Notes: generated from the letters alone by a model not told the origin. A DNA stretch of 64,000 nucleotides from Mycobacteroides salmoniphilum (GCF_004924335.1 NZ_CP024633.1:1674001-1738000), one strand, 5' to 3'. Shown: positions 23,230 to 33,024, counted from the stretch's first letter. Numbers and translations: made by a program.

Positions 23230-24300
23230 TTACCCGCCCCAGCGCCTACGCACTCCGGTGTACCGCCAGCCCAGGGCCGCCAACGCCCACGTCACGATGA
23301 ACAGCGCCACGATCACGTAACCCATCGCTGCCAGATCCAGTTCGCCCACCGCGGCCAGCGGACCCGTCGTGATATCGAGCTTCTCGGTGAGAATCGAAAT
23401 GATCTCCTGCGATCCGATCAGCACCGCCACTGCCACCGACAGCCCGGTGACCACCAGGTTGTAGTAGATCTTGCGCGCCGGCTCCTGGAACGCCCAGTCG
23501 TAGGCGAAGTTCATCAGCGATCCGTCGAGCGAATCGAACAGCGACATTCCGGCACTGAACAAGATGGGCAGCACCAAGATCGCGTACCAGGGCAGCCCGG
23601 TCACCGCGGCACCGCCGGCGATCACCAGCAGCGACACCTCGGTGACCGTGTCGAACCCCAACCCGAACAGCAGGCCCACTGGGTACATCTGCCAGGGCTT
23701 GCGGATCGCGGCCATCAATGGCCCGAAAAGCCGGTTCAGCCCGCCGCGATGGGACAGCTCGCGCTCCAGCGCCGCCTCGTCCACCTCACCGCCGCGCATC
23801 CGCTTGGCAATGCGGTAGATCCCGATCAGCGACACCAGATTGAGCAGCCCGATGAGCAACAGAAACGTGCCGGAGACCGCTGTCCCGAAAACGCCCGTCC
23901 ACTGCTGCAGCGACGACTGCTCGTCGGAAACATTGGCCGCCAATGCCTTAACGCCAAGCGCCAGCAGCCCAACCATGATGAACACGATCGACGAATGCCC
24001 CAGGGAGAACCAGAAACCCACCGACATTGGGCGTCGCCCATCGGCCACCAGCTTGCGGGTGGTGTTGTCGATGGCCGCGATGTGGTCGGCATCGAAGGCA
24101 TGCCGCATGCCCAGCGTGTACGCCGTGACACCCAGGCCGACCCCGAACACGCTGCCCTGCACCGTGAAATGTGCCGGAGCGACCAGGAATACCAGCATGC
24201 CCCAGCCAAGGACGTGCAGTACGCCCACCGCCACACTCATCCCGACGACGCTGCGCCTCTGACCTTCGTCCAAACGACGCCAGCCGGTGAGAATCCGCAC
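23230..24300 (-). CDS. NiCoT-family nickel/cobalt permease
   Basis: About 356 residues with eight or so transmembrane helices. The family signature RHAFDADHIAAIDN lies in the second helix (about residue 65 from the chosen start), followed by GFWFSLGHSSIVF and GLLFGLGFDTVTEV, all diagnostic of NiCoT (NixA/HoxN) permeases that import Ni2+ or Co2+. The GTG at 24300 is preferred over the ATG 23 codons upstream because it clears the preceding gene by about 10 bp and matches family N-termini. Closeness to cobD suggests Co2+ supply for cobalamin, but Ni2+ for urease or hydrogenase is equally possible. Confidence 0.88.
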   Translation of the reverse strand: MRILTGWRRLDEGQRRSVVGMSVAVGVLHVLGWGMLVFLVAPAHFTVQGSVFGVGLGVTAYTLGMRHAFDADHIAAIDNTTRKLVADGRRPMSVGFWFSLGHSSIVFIMVGLLALGVKALAANVSDEQSSLQQWTGVFGTAVSGTFLLLIGLLNLVSLIGIYRIAKRMRGGEVDEAALERELSHRGGLNRLFGPLMAAIRKPWQMYPVGLLFGLGFDTVTEVSLLVIAGGAAVTGLPWYAILVLPILFSAGMSLFDSLDGSLMNFAYDWAFQEPARKIYYNLVVTGLSVAVAVLIGSQEIISILTEKLDITTGPLAAVGELDLAAMGYVIVALFIVTWALAALGWRYTGVRRRWGG

Positions 24301-24310
24301 GCCTGCGAGC

Positions 24311-25123
24311 CTAGACGACAGGCTTACCCATGCGCTCGCGCAATCGCATGTCCCAGATGAGCACGGCATACGACAACGTCCACAGCTGTGCGGGCACCAT
24401 CCGATCGGCGATCCGCAGCGCGCTCAGCAGCGCATCGAAGCGGCGCTGGTCGCCATCGGTCCACGAAACCTGCAACAGCTCACGGAACTGCGGGGGCAGA
24501 AATCCTTTGGTTGCAAACAGATTGAACCGTCCGGCCATCCGTAGCGGCCACGGCAGCATCTTGAACGACGCGACCCCCAACAGATGCTCGCGTACCGGCG
24601 CGTCGATCCGCAGCTCGTCCAGGGAGCGTTTCCAGTAGTCGTTGAACGCATCCCGGTCCGGCGGCCACTCCTCGGGTCGCACCTGTAATGCGGTGCCGAT
24701 CCGTGCGCCGTCGCGATAGATCTGATCGGCCGTCGCATCATCGAGCGGGCCGTGCAACGACTCATAGGCCTGCACGTAGTACTGGTACAAGCACGCCGCC
24801 ACCCACAGCTGCAGTCCCGGATCGAAGGCGTTGTACTTCACCGGGCTCTTGGGCGTCGAACGGACCTGCCGGTGCACCGCGTCAACACCGCGCTTCATCA
24901 CCTCGCGGTCGCTGCGGCTGCCCATCGTGGCGACCGCGAGAAACATTCCGGTGGTCCGGGCCCGTTTGAACGGATGCTTGTAGACGTTGCCGCTGTCGAC
25001 GGGACTCTCCACCACGCCATATCCGACGCCCGGATGCGACAGCTGCATGATCACATTCGAGGCAGGCAACAGCAGCGAAGCGGGATTGACCAGGTCCACA
25101 AGCCTGGCAGGGGAGTGCTTCAT
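24311..25123 (-). CDS. MpaB-like oxygenase family protein (DUF2236)
   Basis: A 270-residue protein of the DUF2236/MpaB family (latex-clearing-protein-like, probably haem binding). Visible signatures are [56 protein letters not shown] and [16 protein letters not shown]. The conserved His in HRQV is the candidate haem ligand. The homologous position next to cobD is occupied by the same family in M. tuberculosis. It is divergent from cobD with a shared 28-bp promoter region; TAGAAT is visible about 10 nt before its ATG. Substrate unknown. Confidence 0.75.
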   Translation of the reverse strand: MKHSPARLVDLVNPASLLLPASNVIMQLSHPGVGYGVVESPVDSGNVYKHPFKRARTTGMFLAVATMGSRSDREVMKRGVDAVHRQVRSTPKSPVKYNAFDPGLQLWVAACLYQYYVQAYESLHGPLDDATADQIYRDGARIGTALQVRPEEWPPDRDAFNDYWKRSLDELRIDAPVREHLLGVASFKMLPWPLRMAGRFNLFATKGFLPPQFRELLQVSWTDGDQRRFDALLSALRIADRMVPAQLWTLSYAVLIWDMRLRERMGKPVV

Positions 25124-25139
25124 TGCACAGCAAATTCTA

Positions 25140-25145
25140 TAGGGT
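25140..25145 (+). promoter_or_regulatory. -10 box of a leaderless promoter (cobD)
   Basis: TAGGGT ends 6 nt before the GTG at 25152, the spacing seen at other leaderless starts in this window. This decides the start of cobD over the in-frame GTG at 25146. Confidence 0.45.
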
Positions 25146-25151
25146 GTGTGC

Positions 25152-26096
25152 GTGTCGCGCCGAGGATTCCGCGCCGCGGGTATAGCCCTCGGTTACGCCC
25201 TGGACCGGGCCTTCGGCGACCCGCAGCGGTTCCACCCGGTTGCCGGGTTCGGTCAGGCTGCTGCGGCGCTGGAGACGTACACCTACCGGGACACCAAGCT
25301 CGCCGGTGCCGCTCACACCGCGGCACTGCTGACCGTTGTCACCATCGCCGGATACGCAGCCGAACGCGCGGCACGCCGCTCCGCGACCGCCACCATCATC
25401 GTGACCGCCGTCGCGACCTGGGCGACCCTGGGCGGAACGTCCCTGGTGCGGGTGGGTACCCACATGTCGGAACACCTGTACGACGATGAGATCGACGACG
25501 CGCGTGCGCTGCTGCCGTCCCTCTGCGGCCGGGATCCGGGCCTGCTGGACGTCGACGGCATCGCCCGCGCCACCGTGGAATCCCTGGCAGAGAACACCTC
25601 CGATGCCCACACTGGGCCGTTGGTATGGGCGGCAATCGCGGGAGTGCCTGGCGTGTTGGCCTACCGCGCGGCCAACACCCTCGATGCGATGATTGGCCAC
25701 AAATCGGCCCGTTACCTGCGATTCGGCTGGGCGGCAGCACGGTTGGACGACCTGCTCAATCTGCTGCCCGCCAGGATCACCGCGTTGGCCACGGCGGTGG
25801 CGGCCCCGTTTCTCGGCGGTTCAGCCGTCGCGACGCTGCGCGTCTGCCTGCGCGACGGGCAGCGTCACCCCAGTCCCAACGCAGGCGTCGCCGAGGCGGC
25901 GTTCGCAGGTGCGCTCGGCGTGCGTCTCGGTGGCCCCGTTCGGTACCCGTACGGCGAGGAGATCCGTCCCACCCTGGGGCGCGGTGCCGCACCCAGGATC
26001 GGGGAAGTGCATGAGGCAGCCCGGCTTTCGCGTGCCGTCCAGAACGTGACGGCCGTCGCCGCGGTGATTGCTGCGCTGCGTCAGTGCCGTCCGTAA
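25152..26096 (+). CDS. cobD: Adenosylcobinamide-phosphate synthase
   Basis: About 314 residues, an integral membrane protein of cobalamin synthesis that attaches the aminopropanol arm to adenosylcobyric acid (CobD/CbiB). Diagnostic residues: [20 protein letters not shown] near the start, [18 protein letters not shown] in the middle, and [33 protein letters not shown] further on. The length fits the family. Start taken from the leaderless promoter. Its end overlaps the convergent SURF1 gene by 16 bp. The gene order cobD-SURF1-ptpA-HAD-cobC is as in M. tuberculosis. Confidence 0.92.
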   Translation: MSRRGFRAAGIALGYALDRAFGDPQRFHPVAGFGQAAAALETYTYRDTKLAGAAHTAALLTVVTIAGYAAERAARRSATATIIVTAVATWATLGGTSLVRVGTHMSEHLYDDEIDDARALLPSLCGRDPGLLDVDGIARATVESLAENTSDAHTGPLVWAAIAGVPGVLAYRAANTLDAMIGHKSARYLRFGWAAARLDDLLNLLPARITALATAVAAPFLGGSAVATLRVCLRDGQRHPSPNAGVAEAAFAGALGVRLGGPVRYPYGEEIRPTLGRGAAPRIGEVHEAARLSRAVQNVTAVAAVIAALRQCRP

Positions 26097-26896
26097 CGGT
26101 CAGCCAACCGTTCCTCGGTGGTCTGTGGTGTCCCGGGTTTCACGGCTTTTACCGCAGCGGCCGCCGCGCGACGCTGCCTGATCTCGGAGAATGCGAAGTA
26201 CCCCAAACCAAATGGCGCCAAAATTCCGAACGCGATCCACTGGATGCCGTAGGACAGGAACGGTCCGGCGTCCAGCTGCGGCAGCGGGATGGCCCCCAAG
26301 CCGCCCGGCTGATCCTCCGAGAGCTGCAGATACGGCCCGGCAAGCGGAGTCTTCAGCAGCGTCGACACCTGTCCCGGAACGATCGAATACACCTGGTATT
26401 CACCGTTTTCCAGGAATGGCGCCTTGTCCGATTGCTGTTCGGGCTCCCGCAGCCGCGCGTTGATGGTCACCTGCGCGGTGGGCGCTACGGGTACCGGGGG
26501 CGCGCTGGTGCCCTCTTCGGGTCGCACATAGCCGCGGTTCACCAGAATCGCGGGACCTCCATCGACCTGGAACACCGTCAGCGCCTCATAGGCGGGTTTG
26601 GCATCGACCACGCGCAGCCGGGCCAGCACCTGACGGTCCGGCAGATAGTGGCCGGTCGCCGTCACCCTGCGCCACTCGGAGTCCTCGGGCATCGAATAGT
26701 CAGGCCGTAGCTCATCTTTCAGCGGCACCGGGTCGGCGCTCACCGAATGGGCGATGCGGTCGTTCTCTCGCGAAGTCTTGGTGTTCTTACCCAGCTGCCA
26801 CGGAGCCAACACCGTGAAACATAGGTACGCGAATGCGATGACTACCAGCGCCAGGGCAATCCATCCCGGGCGCAGTAGAAACGCGAGCCGTCGCAT
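26081..26896 (-). CDS. SURF1-family membrane protein
   Basis: A 271-residue protein with a helix at each end (WIALALVVIAFAYLCFTVLA near residue 12-31 and YGIQWIAFGILAPFGLGYFAF near 215-235) and an extracytoplasmic domain between, the SURF1/Shy1 topology. WQLGKN after the first helix, then GHYLPDRQVLARLR and ILVNRGYVRPEEG, are family landmarks. SURF1 helps assemble haem-copper cytochrome c oxidase. Its start codon touches the ptpA stop codon, so the three minus-strand genes HAD-ptpA-SURF1 form an operon. Confidence 0.88.
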   Translation of the reverse strand: MRRLAFLLRPGWIALALVVIAFAYLCFTVLAPWQLGKNTKTSRENDRIAHSVSADPVPLKDELRPDYSMPEDSEWRRVTATGHYLPDRQVLARLRVVDAKPAYEALTVFQVDGGPAILVNRGYVRPEEGTSAPPVPVAPTAQVTINARLREPEQQSDKAPFLENGEYQVYSIVPGQVSTLLKTPLAGPYLQLSEDQPGGLGAIPLPQLDAGPFLSYGIQWIAFGILAPFGLGYFAFSEIRQRRAAAAAVKAVKPGTPQTTEERLADRYGRH

Positions 26897-27387
26897 CAGC
26901 TGTTCTCGCGCTCCGCGAGCGTCTTATCGACCCACGCGTGCAGGCCGGGCATCGCGGCCTCGATAACCGACAGCACGTCTGCGAAATCCTTGCGGTCGCC
27001 GTAGTAGGGGTCCTCGACATCCATTGCCGCCCGTCCGGCCCGCGGATCGAAGGACCGCAGCAGCCGTACCCGCTCCGGGTCGGCTCCCAGATGCAGCAGC
27101 ATCCGGGAGTGGTTGCGCGCCAGGGCAATGATGAGATCGGCGCTCAGATGATCACCGTCCACTTGGGCCGCTCTGTGCTGCGTGGGGTAGCCGTACTCGG
27201 CCAGCACGCTGGCCGCGCGTTCGTCGGCCGGCTGTCCGGAATGCCAATCTCCGGTGCCGGCGCTGGTGACGCGTACTCGATCGCCCAGACCGCGCTCGGC
27301 GAGTTGGTGCGCCAGCATCTTCTCGGCGATGGGGGAGCGGCAGATGTTGCCGGTGCAGATGAAGGTGACGTGGAGGGGCTCAGACAT
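26896..27387 (-). CDS. ptpA: Low-molecular-weight protein tyrosine phosphatase
   Basis: A 163-residue enzyme with the P-loop CTGNICRS (C11, R17) and the general-acid loop DPYYG at D126-Y128-Y129, the same residue numbers as in M. tuberculosis PtpA. In that species PtpA is secreted into the macrophage and dephosphorylates host VPS33B; whether the protein here is exported is unknown, and it has no signal peptide. The ATG at 27387 is chosen because it places Cys11 correctly; a longer frame to 27465 runs through the upstream HAD gene. The two genes overlap by 8 bp. Confidence 0.92.
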   Translation of the reverse strand: MSEPLHVTFICTGNICRSPIAEKMLAHQLAERGLGDRVRVTSAGTGDWHSGQPADERAASVLAEYGYPTQHRAAQVDGDHLSADLIIALARNHSRMLLHLGADPERVRLLRSFDPRAGRAAMDVEDPYYGDRKDFADVLSVIEAAMPGLHAWVDKTLAERENS

Positions 27388-28051
27388 GAAGCTCCTCCCG
27401 CAGTTGTTGTGGGGTGCCGACTCGGCCGATGATCCATGGGGAAAGATCGCCGGAATTCGGCGCATCTTCGTCGAAATCCGTTGCTCCGTAGCCCCAGTCG
27501 ACGACGACGGTGCCGATACCGTGTGCGGCCGCGCCTTCCACGTCGTGCACGCGGTCGCCGACCATCACCACGCCGGTCAACGGAACCTCATCCAGCTGGG
27601 ACAGCGCGTGCTCGATCACATCGGCCTTACTGGACCGGACACCGTCTGGGCTCGCTCCGGCGATCACCTGGAAAAACTCGGCAAGCCCGAAATGCTCCAG
27701 GATGCGCGCCGCGATCGGCTCGGACTTGGACGTCGCCACCACCATGGGCACCCCCGCCTCGCGCAGCCCGGTCAGCACGTCGTGGATACCGTCGAACATC
27801 TCGTTGACGGCCCATCCGCGTTCGCCGTAGTCGGCTCGGTAGGCCGCTATCGCGTCGTCGGCACGGTCGCCGAGCCCCATCGAGCCCAAAGTGACGTGCA
27901 TGGGTGGTCCCACCACCCGCGACGCGATATCACCGGTCGGTTCGGGGGCGCCGACATGACTGAGCGCGTGCCGGAAACTCGAGACGATCCCCGGTGCAGA
28001 ATCGGTCAAGGTGCCGTCGAGATCGAAGATCACCAGCATCGGAGGAGCCAC
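27380..28051 (-). CDS. ptkA: HAD-superfamily hydrolase, PtkA homologue by position
   Basis: A 223-residue HAD protein with motif I FDLDGTLTDS, motif II VVATSK and motif III/IV VMVGDRVHDVEGA; cap domain about 20-85. The overall pattern is phosphoglycolate-phosphatase-like. In M. tuberculosis the gene in this place (Rv2232) is PtkA, reported to act as a tyrosine kinase on PtpA; that protein carries an extra disordered N-terminus that is missing here. The symbol therefore rests on synteny. It is the first gene of the operon with ptpA and is divergent from cobC. Confidence 0.75.
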   Translation of the reverse strand: MAPPMLVIFDLDGTLTDSAPGIVSSFRHALSHVGAPEPTGDIASRVVGPPMHVTLGSMGLGDRADDAIAAYRADYGERGWAVNEMFDGIHDVLTGLREAGVPMVVATSKSEPIAARILEHFGLAEFFQVIAGASPDGVRSSKADVIEHALSQLDEVPLTGVVMVGDRVHDVEGAAAHGIGTVVVDWGYGATDFDEDAPNSGDLSPWIIGRVGTPQQLREELHV

Positions 28052-28061
28052 CCCCCTACAT

Positions 28062-28067
28062 TAGTGT
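28062..28067 (+). promoter_or_regulatory. -10 box of a leaderless promoter (cobC)
   Basis: TAGTGT ends exactly 6 nt before the ATG at 28074; no Shine-Dalgarno sequence precedes the ATG. Confidence 0.5.
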
Positions 28068-28073
28068 CGAGAC

Positions 28074-29090
28074 ATGAGTGGGCCGCGAAAGGGAGTGCGC
28101 TATCACGGCGACCAGGCGCTGATTCCCGGCGTTCTGGACTTCGCTGTGAATGTGCGTGCCGCCGCGCCACCGCGCTGGCTGCGTGATCGGCTCGCCGTCC
28201 GGCTCGATGAGCTGGGCAGCTACCCGCGCCGCGCCGATGAGGAGCGCGCCGTTTCCGCGATCGCCGAACGACATGGCCGAACGTCCGATGAGGTGCTGTT
28301 GCTGGCGGGCGCCGCGGAGGGCTTTGCGATGCTGCCCCGGCTGAACCCGCGACAGGCCGCCGTGTTCGCGCCCGGCTTCACCGAGCCCGAAGCCGTGCTT
28401 GCCGAGGCGGGTATCCCGATCGACCACGTGGTGTTGCCGCCACCGTTCACCCTCGGCGACGTCACAGTCCCCGAGGAAGCCGACCTGGTGGTTATCGGGA
28501 ACCCCACCAACCCGACCTCGGTGCTGCACCGTCGTACGGATCTGCTCGCGTTGCGTGGCCCCGGACGAATCGTGGTGGTCGATGAGGCCTTTATGGATGC
28601 GGTGCCCGGCGAGCCGGAGTCCTTGGCCGCGCAGCGGCTGCCCGGCCTGGTGGTGCTGCGCAGCCTCACTAAAACGTGGGCACTTGCGGGATTGCGCGCG
28701 GGCTACGCCGTGGGCGATCCGGAGGTGTTGGGCAGGCTCGCGCACGGCCGTGCGCATTGGCCCTTGGGCACACTGCAACTCGAAGCCCTGATCGCGTGCA
28801 ATACCCCCGAGGCGGTCGCGCTGGCCGGGCAGGACACCCAGCGTCTGGTCAATATGCGGCGCCGGCAGGCCGATGCGCTGCGCGGCCTGGGATTGACGGT
28901 CACCGAAGGATCGGCGCCGTTCCTACTGGTGGCCGTGCCCGATGCCAAACTGATGCGAAAACACTTGGAGATCAAGAATATCGCCGTCCGCCGCTGCGAC
29001 ACCTTCGTGGGGCTGGGCGGAGATTATCTGCGGGTGGCGGTGCGACCCGAATGGCCGGAGCTGGTGCAAGCGATGAAGGAGATTCTGTAG
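28074..29090 (+). CDS. cobC: PLP-dependent aminotransferase CobC-like (class I/II)
   Basis: A 338-residue fold-type I aminotransferase related to CobC/HisC. The PLP lysine is in [27 protein letters not shown] binds the cofactor phosphate side and VVVDEAFMD carries the Asp that contacts the pyridine nitrogen. CobC/CobD-type enzymes supply the aminopropanol-phosphate arm of cobalamin (L-threonine phosphate decarboxylase). A histidinol-phosphate-like transaminase is the alternative. It starts a plus-strand run of tightly packed genes (stop codon overlapping the next GTG). Confidence 0.82.
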   Translation: MSGPRKGVRYHGDQALIPGVLDFAVNVRAAAPPRWLRDRLAVRLDELGSYPRRADEERAVSAIAERHGRTSDEVLLLAGAAEGFAMLPRLNPRQAAVFAPGFTEPEAVLAEAGIPIDHVVLPPPFTLGDVTVPEEADLVVIGNPTNPTSVLHRRTDLLALRGPGRIVVVDEAFMDAVPGEPESLAAQRLPGLVVLRSLTKTWALAGLRAGYAVGDPEVLGRLAHGRAHWPLGTLQLEALIACNTPEAVALAGQDTQRLVNMRRRQADALRGLGLTVTEGSAPFLLVAVPDAKLMRKHLEIKNIAVRRCDTFVGLGGDYLRVAVRPEWPELVQAMKEIL

Positions 29091-30241
29091 TGGGTGTGCG
29101 GCTCGCGGACATCATCGGTGTGCTTGACGCGGCGTATCCGCCCGCCCTCGCCGAATCGTGGGACTCGGTGGGCTTGGTCTGCGGTGACCCCGAACAGCAG
29201 ATCGACGCGGTGACCGTCGCCGTCGACGCCACAACGTCGGTGCTCGACGAGATGGACAGTGCTGGTTCGCATGCCGGCTCGCATCTGCTGTTGGCGCACC
29301 ACCCGCTGCTGCTGCGCGGGGTGGACACCGTGGCGGCCAGTACGCCGAAGGGTGCGCTGATCCATCGCCTCATCCGTTCGGGCGGTGCGTTGTTCACGGC
29401 GCATACCAACGCCGACTCGGCGAGCCCCGGTGTGTCCGACGCTCTCGCCGAAGCCCTTGGGCTGCAGGTGACCTCGGTGCTCTCCCCGCAGTTCGCCGAC
29501 TACGACAAATGGGTGGTGTTTGTGCCCACCGAATCCGCGGAGGTGGTGCGCCGCGCCATGTTCGACGCGGGCGCCGGACAGCTCGGTGCCTACTCGGACT
29601 GCTCGTGGAGCGCCACCGGTACCGGGCAGTTCCGCCCGCTGGAGGGTTCGGACCCCACAATCGGCGTGCACGGTGTCGTGGAGCAGGTTGTCGAGGACAG
29701 GGTGGAGATGGTCGCCCCATCCCCGCTACGCTGCGCGCTGTTCGCGGCGATTCACGCAGCTCATCCCTATGAAGTGCCGGCCATCGATGTGCTGCCCATG
29801 GCGCCGGTGCCGGCGGGCACCGGTCTGGGGCGTGTGGGTGTGCTGCCCGAACCTGAGCTCCTCCGTGACTTCGTATCGCGCGTCGGAGCCGCCCTGCCGG
29901 AAACGGTGTGGGGAACCCGGGCCGCCGGTGATCCGGATGCGCTGATTCAGACCGTCGCAGTCTGCGGTGGTGCGGGTGATTCGCTGTTGAGCGCCGCGGT
30001 CGGATCCGGGGTCGACGCGTACGTCACCGCCGATCTGCGGCACCATCCCGCCGACGAGCATGCCCGGGCAAGTAGCGTTGCACTTGTCGACGTCGCCCAC
30101 TGGGCCAGCGAGTTCCCGTGGTGCGCGCAGGCAGCGCGGGTGCTCGACACCGAATTCGGGGAGAAGCTGACGACACGCGTCTCACCCGTTCGCACAGACC
30201 CTTGGACCCTGGGTGGTCCAGAGAAAGAAGAACGAGCATGA
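29090..30241 (+). CDS. Nif3-like dinuclear metal-centre protein
   Basis: A 383-residue NIF3/YbgI-family protein. [20 protein letters not shown] near the start, [12 protein letters not shown] (metal-binding His pair), and [11 protein letters not shown] supply most metal ligands; [17 protein letters not shown] and [14 protein letters not shown] supply the rest near the C-terminus. Between them (about 125-225) lies the PII/CutA-like insert found in many members. The GTG at 29090 overlaps the cobC stop and gives the expected length; the open frame running back inside cobC is a shadow. Often annotated as GTP cyclohydrolase 1 type 2, but function is unproven. Confidence 0.85.
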   Translation: MGVRLADIIGVLDAAYPPALAESWDSVGLVCGDPEQQIDAVTVAVDATTSVLDEMDSAGSHAGSHLLLAHHPLLLRGVDTVAASTPKGALIHRLIRSGGALFTAHTNADSASPGVSDALAEALGLQVTSVLSPQFADYDKWVVFVPTESAEVVRRAMFDAGAGQLGAYSDCSWSATGTGQFRPLEGSDPTIGVHGVVEQVVEDRVEMVAPSPLRCALFAAIHAAHPYEVPAIDVLPMAPVPAGTGLGRVGVLPEPELLRDFVSRVGAALPETVWGTRAAGDPDALIQTVAVCGGAGDSLLSAAVGSGVDAYVTADLRHHPADEHARASSVALVDVAHWASEFPWCAQAARVLDTEFGEKLTTRVSPVRTDPWTLGGPEKEERA

Positions 30242-30960
30242 AAGCCGATGTGGCACAACAGCGTCTCCTGGTAGATCTGGCGTCCGTGGATGCCGAATTG
30301 ACGCGCCTTACGCACCGGCGCGCGAATCCGCCGGAACGCCAGGAACACGGGGAGTTGCAAGCGCAGCAGCGGAAGATTCTCGGCGACGTGAGCGCACTCG
30401 GTCTCGCGCTGGAAGACCTGGACGTTCAGGTGGCGAAGCTGGACACCGAGGTGACCGCCGTGCGTCAACGGGAGGATCGCGACCGTTCCCTGCTGGCCTC
30501 GGGCAGCGTGAACCCGAAGGAACTCGTCGATATTCAGCATGAGCTCGACACCCTGGAGCGCCGCCAGTCCAGCCTCGAGGACTCCGAGCTGGAGCTGATG
30601 GAGCGTCGCGAGGAGCTCCAGGCCCAACAGGCTTCGTCTCAGGCCAGTGCCGACAAGATCGCCGAACGGATAGCGGAAATCGAGCGGCTCCAGCGTGCGA
30701 TTTCCATCGACACCGATGCCGAGGAGAACCAGATTCGGCAGCGTCGTGACGGCCTGTCGTCCTCCATCGAGGGATCGCTGCTGGAAGCCTACGAACGGCA
30801 GCGCCGCTCGGGAGGTCCGGGGGCGGGGTTATTGCAAGGCAACAAGTGCGGTGCGTGCCGTATCGAGTTGGACCGCGGTGAGCTGTCCCGGATCTCGGCC
30901 GCCGCCGCCGACGAGGTGCTGCGGTGCCCCGAGTGCAGTGCGATCCTGGTGCGCCTGTGA
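30238..30960 (+). CDS. Coiled-coil zinc-ribbon protein (C4-type)
   Basis: A 240-residue protein. Residues about 5-190 form a long charged antiparallel coiled coil ([40 protein letters not shown]). The C-terminus is a zinc ribbon: [10 protein letters not shown] ... [11 protein letters not shown], four Cys in two CxxC pairs. Equivalent to M. tuberculosis Rv2229c and the HP0958/FlgZ-like family, whose relatives are proposed to bind nucleic acid. ATGA overlap with the Nif3 gene, and its own TGA overlaps the GTG of the RNase H gene, so the three are translationally coupled. Confidence 0.85.
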   Translation: MKADVAQQRLLVDLASVDAELTRLTHRRANPPERQEHGELQAQQRKILGDVSALGLALEDLDVQVAKLDTEVTAVRQREDRDRSLLASGSVNPKELVDIQHELDTLERRQSSLEDSELELMERREELQAQQASSQASADKIAERIAEIERLQRAISIDTDAEENQIRQRRDGLSSSIEGSLLEAYERQRRSGGPGAGLLQGNKCGACRIELDRGELSRISAAAADEVLRCPECSAILVRL

Positions 30961-32087
30961 GAGTTCTTGTCGAAGCCGATGGTGGTTCGCGCGGTAACCC
31001 CGGGCTGGCCGGATATGGCGCAGTGGTGTTCGCCCCGGATCATGAGACGGTGTTGGGGGAGGCCTGCGAGGCGATCGGTCATGCCACCAACAATGTGGCC
31101 GAATACCGTGGTCTGATAGCGGGATTGGCGGAGGCGGCGCGGCTGGGTGCCACTGCGGTAAGCGTATCGATGGACTCCAAACTCGTCGTCGAGCAGATGT
31201 CCGGCCGATGGAAGGTCAAACATCCCGACCTCATCACGCTGTACCGGCAGGCCGTCACCGCCGCGATGCAGTTCGAAACCGTCGACTACAAGTGGATTCC
31301 GCGGGAACGCAATAAGCACGCCGACCGGCTGGCCAACGAGGCGATGGACCGCGCCAGTGGCATCGAACCCAAGGCTCCAAAGAAGCCCAAGGAAACCAAA
31401 GAAACCAAAGAAGCCAAGGAAGCCAAGGAGCCCAAGCCTGCCGACACTGCGCCGGGCTGGACCGGCGCGCGCGGCAAGCCCACCCGAATGCTGTTGCTTC
31501 GCCACGGGCAGACCGAACTTTCGGTGCAGCGGCGTTACTCCGGGCGCGGGAATCCCGAGCTGACCGAACTGGGCCGCGATCAGGCTGCGAGGGCGGCGCG
31601 TTACCTCGCGAGCCGCGGCGGCATCGCGGCCGTCGTCAGCTCGCCGCTGGGCCGAGCCAAGCAGACCGCCACCGCGGCTGCCGACGCACTGGGAGTGCCC
31701 CTGATCGTCGATGACGATCTGATCGAAACCGACTTCGGCACGTGGGAGGGGCTGACGTTTTCCGAGGCTTCCCAGCGTGATCCGCAGCTACACGCCCAGT
31801 GGCTCAGCGATACGTCGGTGACTCCGCCGGAGGGGGAGAGCTTCGATACCGTGCACCACCGGGTGCGCCGTGCCCGCAATCGGATCATCGCCGAGTACGG
31901 CGACGCAACGGTTTTGGTGGTATCCCATGTGACGCCCATCAAGACGCTGCTGCGCCTGGCGCTGGATGCGGGACCGGGCCTGCTGTATCGGCTGCACCTG
32001 GATCTGGCCTCGCTGAGCATCGCCGAGTTCTACTCGGACGGGCCCGCGTCGGTGCGACTCGTCAATGAGACGTCATACCTGACTTAG
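30957..32087 (+). CDS. Bifunctional RNase HI / phosphoglycerate mutase-like acid phosphatase
   Basis: A 376-residue fusion. Residues 1-140 are RNase HI: EADGGSRGNPGLAGYG (D8), NVAEYRGLI and SMDSKLVVEQM give the DEDD-type metal ligands. A Lys/Glu repeat linker (about 142-165, KKPKETKETKEAKEAKEPK) joins it to a histidine-phosphatase domain with LLLRHGQTE and IETDFGTWEGL, VVSHVTPIKTLL. The M. tuberculosis orthologue (Rv2228c) has both RNase H and alpha-ribazole phosphatase (CobC-type) activity, which links it to the cobalamin genes around it. The linker DNA is a run of near-repeated AAGGAAACC/GCC codons. The GTG at 30957 overlaps the upstream stop. Confidence 0.9.
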   Translation: MRVLVEADGGSRGNPGLAGYGAVVFAPDHETVLGEACEAIGHATNNVAEYRGLIAGLAEAARLGATAVSVSMDSKLVVEQMSGRWKVKHPDLITLYRQAVTAAMQFETVDYKWIPRERNKHADRLANEAMDRASGIEPKAPKKPKETKETKEAKEAKEPKPADTAPGWTGARGKPTRMLLLRHGQTELSVQRRYSGRGNPELTELGRDQAARAARYLASRGGIAAVVSSPLGRAKQTATAAADALGVPLIVDDDLIETDFGTWEGLTFSEASQRDPQLHAQWLSDTSVTPPEGESFDTVHHRVRRARNRIIAEYGDATVLVVSHVTPIKTLLRLALDAGPGLLYRLHLDLASLSIAEFYSDGPASVRLVNETSYLT

Positions 32088-32090
32088 GCT
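32085..32090 (+). promoter_or_regulatory. -10 box of a leaderless promoter (HugZ-like gene)
   Basis: TAGGCT ends 6 nt before the ATG at 32097. The TAG is also the stop region of the RNase H gene, so the promoter overlaps the end of that coding sequence. Confidence 0.5.
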
Positions 32091-32096
32091 GTCGCC

Positions 32097-32900
32097 ATGG
32101 CTTCTCGCGATCACGGCGATCCGGGCGATGCGCCCACCATTGCCCCACCCCTGGCAGATGTCGCCAACCCGGCTCGGCCGTCGGCCGCGGAGGAGGCCAG
32201 AACGGTCGCGGCGTCGACGAACATCGCGACACTGGCCAGCCTATCGGCTGAGGGAGAGCCATGGGCTTCGCTGGTCACCTACGGTTTGCTGGGTGGGTCG
32301 CCGGTGCTGTGCGTATCGAAGATGGCCGAGCACGGACGCAACCTGATACGCGACCCCCGAGCGAGCGTTTCCATCGTGGCGCCCGACGCCCCCGAGGATC
32401 CCTTGGCCAATACGCGGATCACCCTCGCCGGGAAGGTCCGCCGCCCCAGTGCGGAGGAGCTGCCGGCGGCTCGGGAGGCGCACATCGCGGCGGTGCCCGC
32501 GGCCCGCTATTACATTGACTACAGCGATTTCTCCGTCTGGATCCTGGATGTCGAACGTGTGCGCTGGGTGGGCGGTTACGGGCGCATGGACTCAGCCAGC
32601 GGCGCCGATTATGACTCGGCCGCACCAGATCCCGTCTCGACCAAGGCTGATCGGGCGGTCACTCACCTCAACGACGATCACGGGCAGGCGTTGCTTGCGA
32701 TGGCGCAACGACTGGGTGGGTACCCGGACGCCACCGCGGCTCGTTGTGAAGGGGCAGACCGATACGGGCTGGATATCCGGGTGAGCACGCCACGGGGCTG
32801 GTCCGTGACCCGAGTCGGCTACGTCGACCCGATCGATTCGATCGATGAGCTCCGGGGTGCGACCGTGCAGCTGGCACGGCTGGCCGACCCGGGCGCTTAG
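32097..32900 (+). CDS. HugZ-like FMN-binding split-barrel / DUF2470 protein
   Basis: A 267-residue protein in two parts. Residues about 28-165 are a pyridoxamine-phosphate-oxidase-like split barrel (EEARTVAASTNIATLASLS, PWASLVTYGLLGGSPVLCVS, ISKMAEH-like region, YYIDYSDFSVWILDVERVRW). The C-terminal part (KADRAVTHLNDDHGQALLAM) is the DUF2470 domain of HugZ-type haem oxygenases. It may degrade haem for iron or bind F420/FMN for another oxidation. No partner in an operon; it is followed by a 124-bp gap containing the SOS box. Confidence 0.75.
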   Translation: MASRDHGDPGDAPTIAPPLADVANPARPSAAEEARTVAASTNIATLASLSAEGEPWASLVTYGLLGGSPVLCVSKMAEHGRNLIRDPRASVSIVAPDAPEDPLANTRITLAGKVRRPSAEELPAAREAHIAAVPAARYYIDYSDFSVWILDVERVRWVGGYGRMDSASGADYDSAAPDPVSTKADRAVTHLNDDHGQALLAMAQRLGGYPDATAARCEGADRYGLDIRVSTPRGWSVTRVGYVDPIDSIDELRGATVQLARLADPGA

Positions 32901-32994
32901 CGCACGCAGGCTTGAAACTCCACTAATCGAGAAGATTGTGGATAACTCGGATCGTGATCGAATAGCTGTGGACAACAACAGAAGTCAACGCTAC

Positions 32995-33010
32995 TCGAAC
33001 TGATGTTCGA
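32995..33010. promoter_or_regulatory. LexA (SOS) box
   Basis: TCGAAC-TGAT-GTTCGA is a perfect mycobacterial SOS box (TCGAAC-N4-GTTCGA). It is the core of a 14-bp perfect inverted repeat (32987-33018). It lies 15 nt upstream of the HNH gene and directly ahead of the TAGCGT -10 box, where bound LexA would block transcription. Confidence 0.85.
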
Positions 33011-33011
33011 G

Positions 33012-33017
33012 TAGCGT
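33012..33017 (+). promoter_or_regulatory. -10 box of the DUF222-HNH gene
   Basis: TAGCGT fits TANNNT and ends 7 nt before the GTG at 33025, suggesting a leaderless transcript. It overlaps the right arm of the LexA inverted repeat. Confidence 0.5.
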
Positions 33018-33024
33018 TAATGAG

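Noticed and set aside
23140..24360. 406-residue plus-strand ORF opposite the nickel/cobalt permease
   Set aside because: His/Arg/Gln-rich composition typical of an antisense frame; the minus strand has the RHAFDADHI signature.
25124..25151. Cobalamin riboswitch ahead of cobD
   Set aside because: The intergenic gap is about 28 bp and the promoter looks leaderless, leaving no room for a riboswitch. None was seen ahead of the permease either.
31375..31440. DNA repeat element in the RNase H-phosphatase gene
   Set aside because: It is a low-complexity Lys/Glu linker in a conserved fusion protein; the repeats are imperfect and coding.
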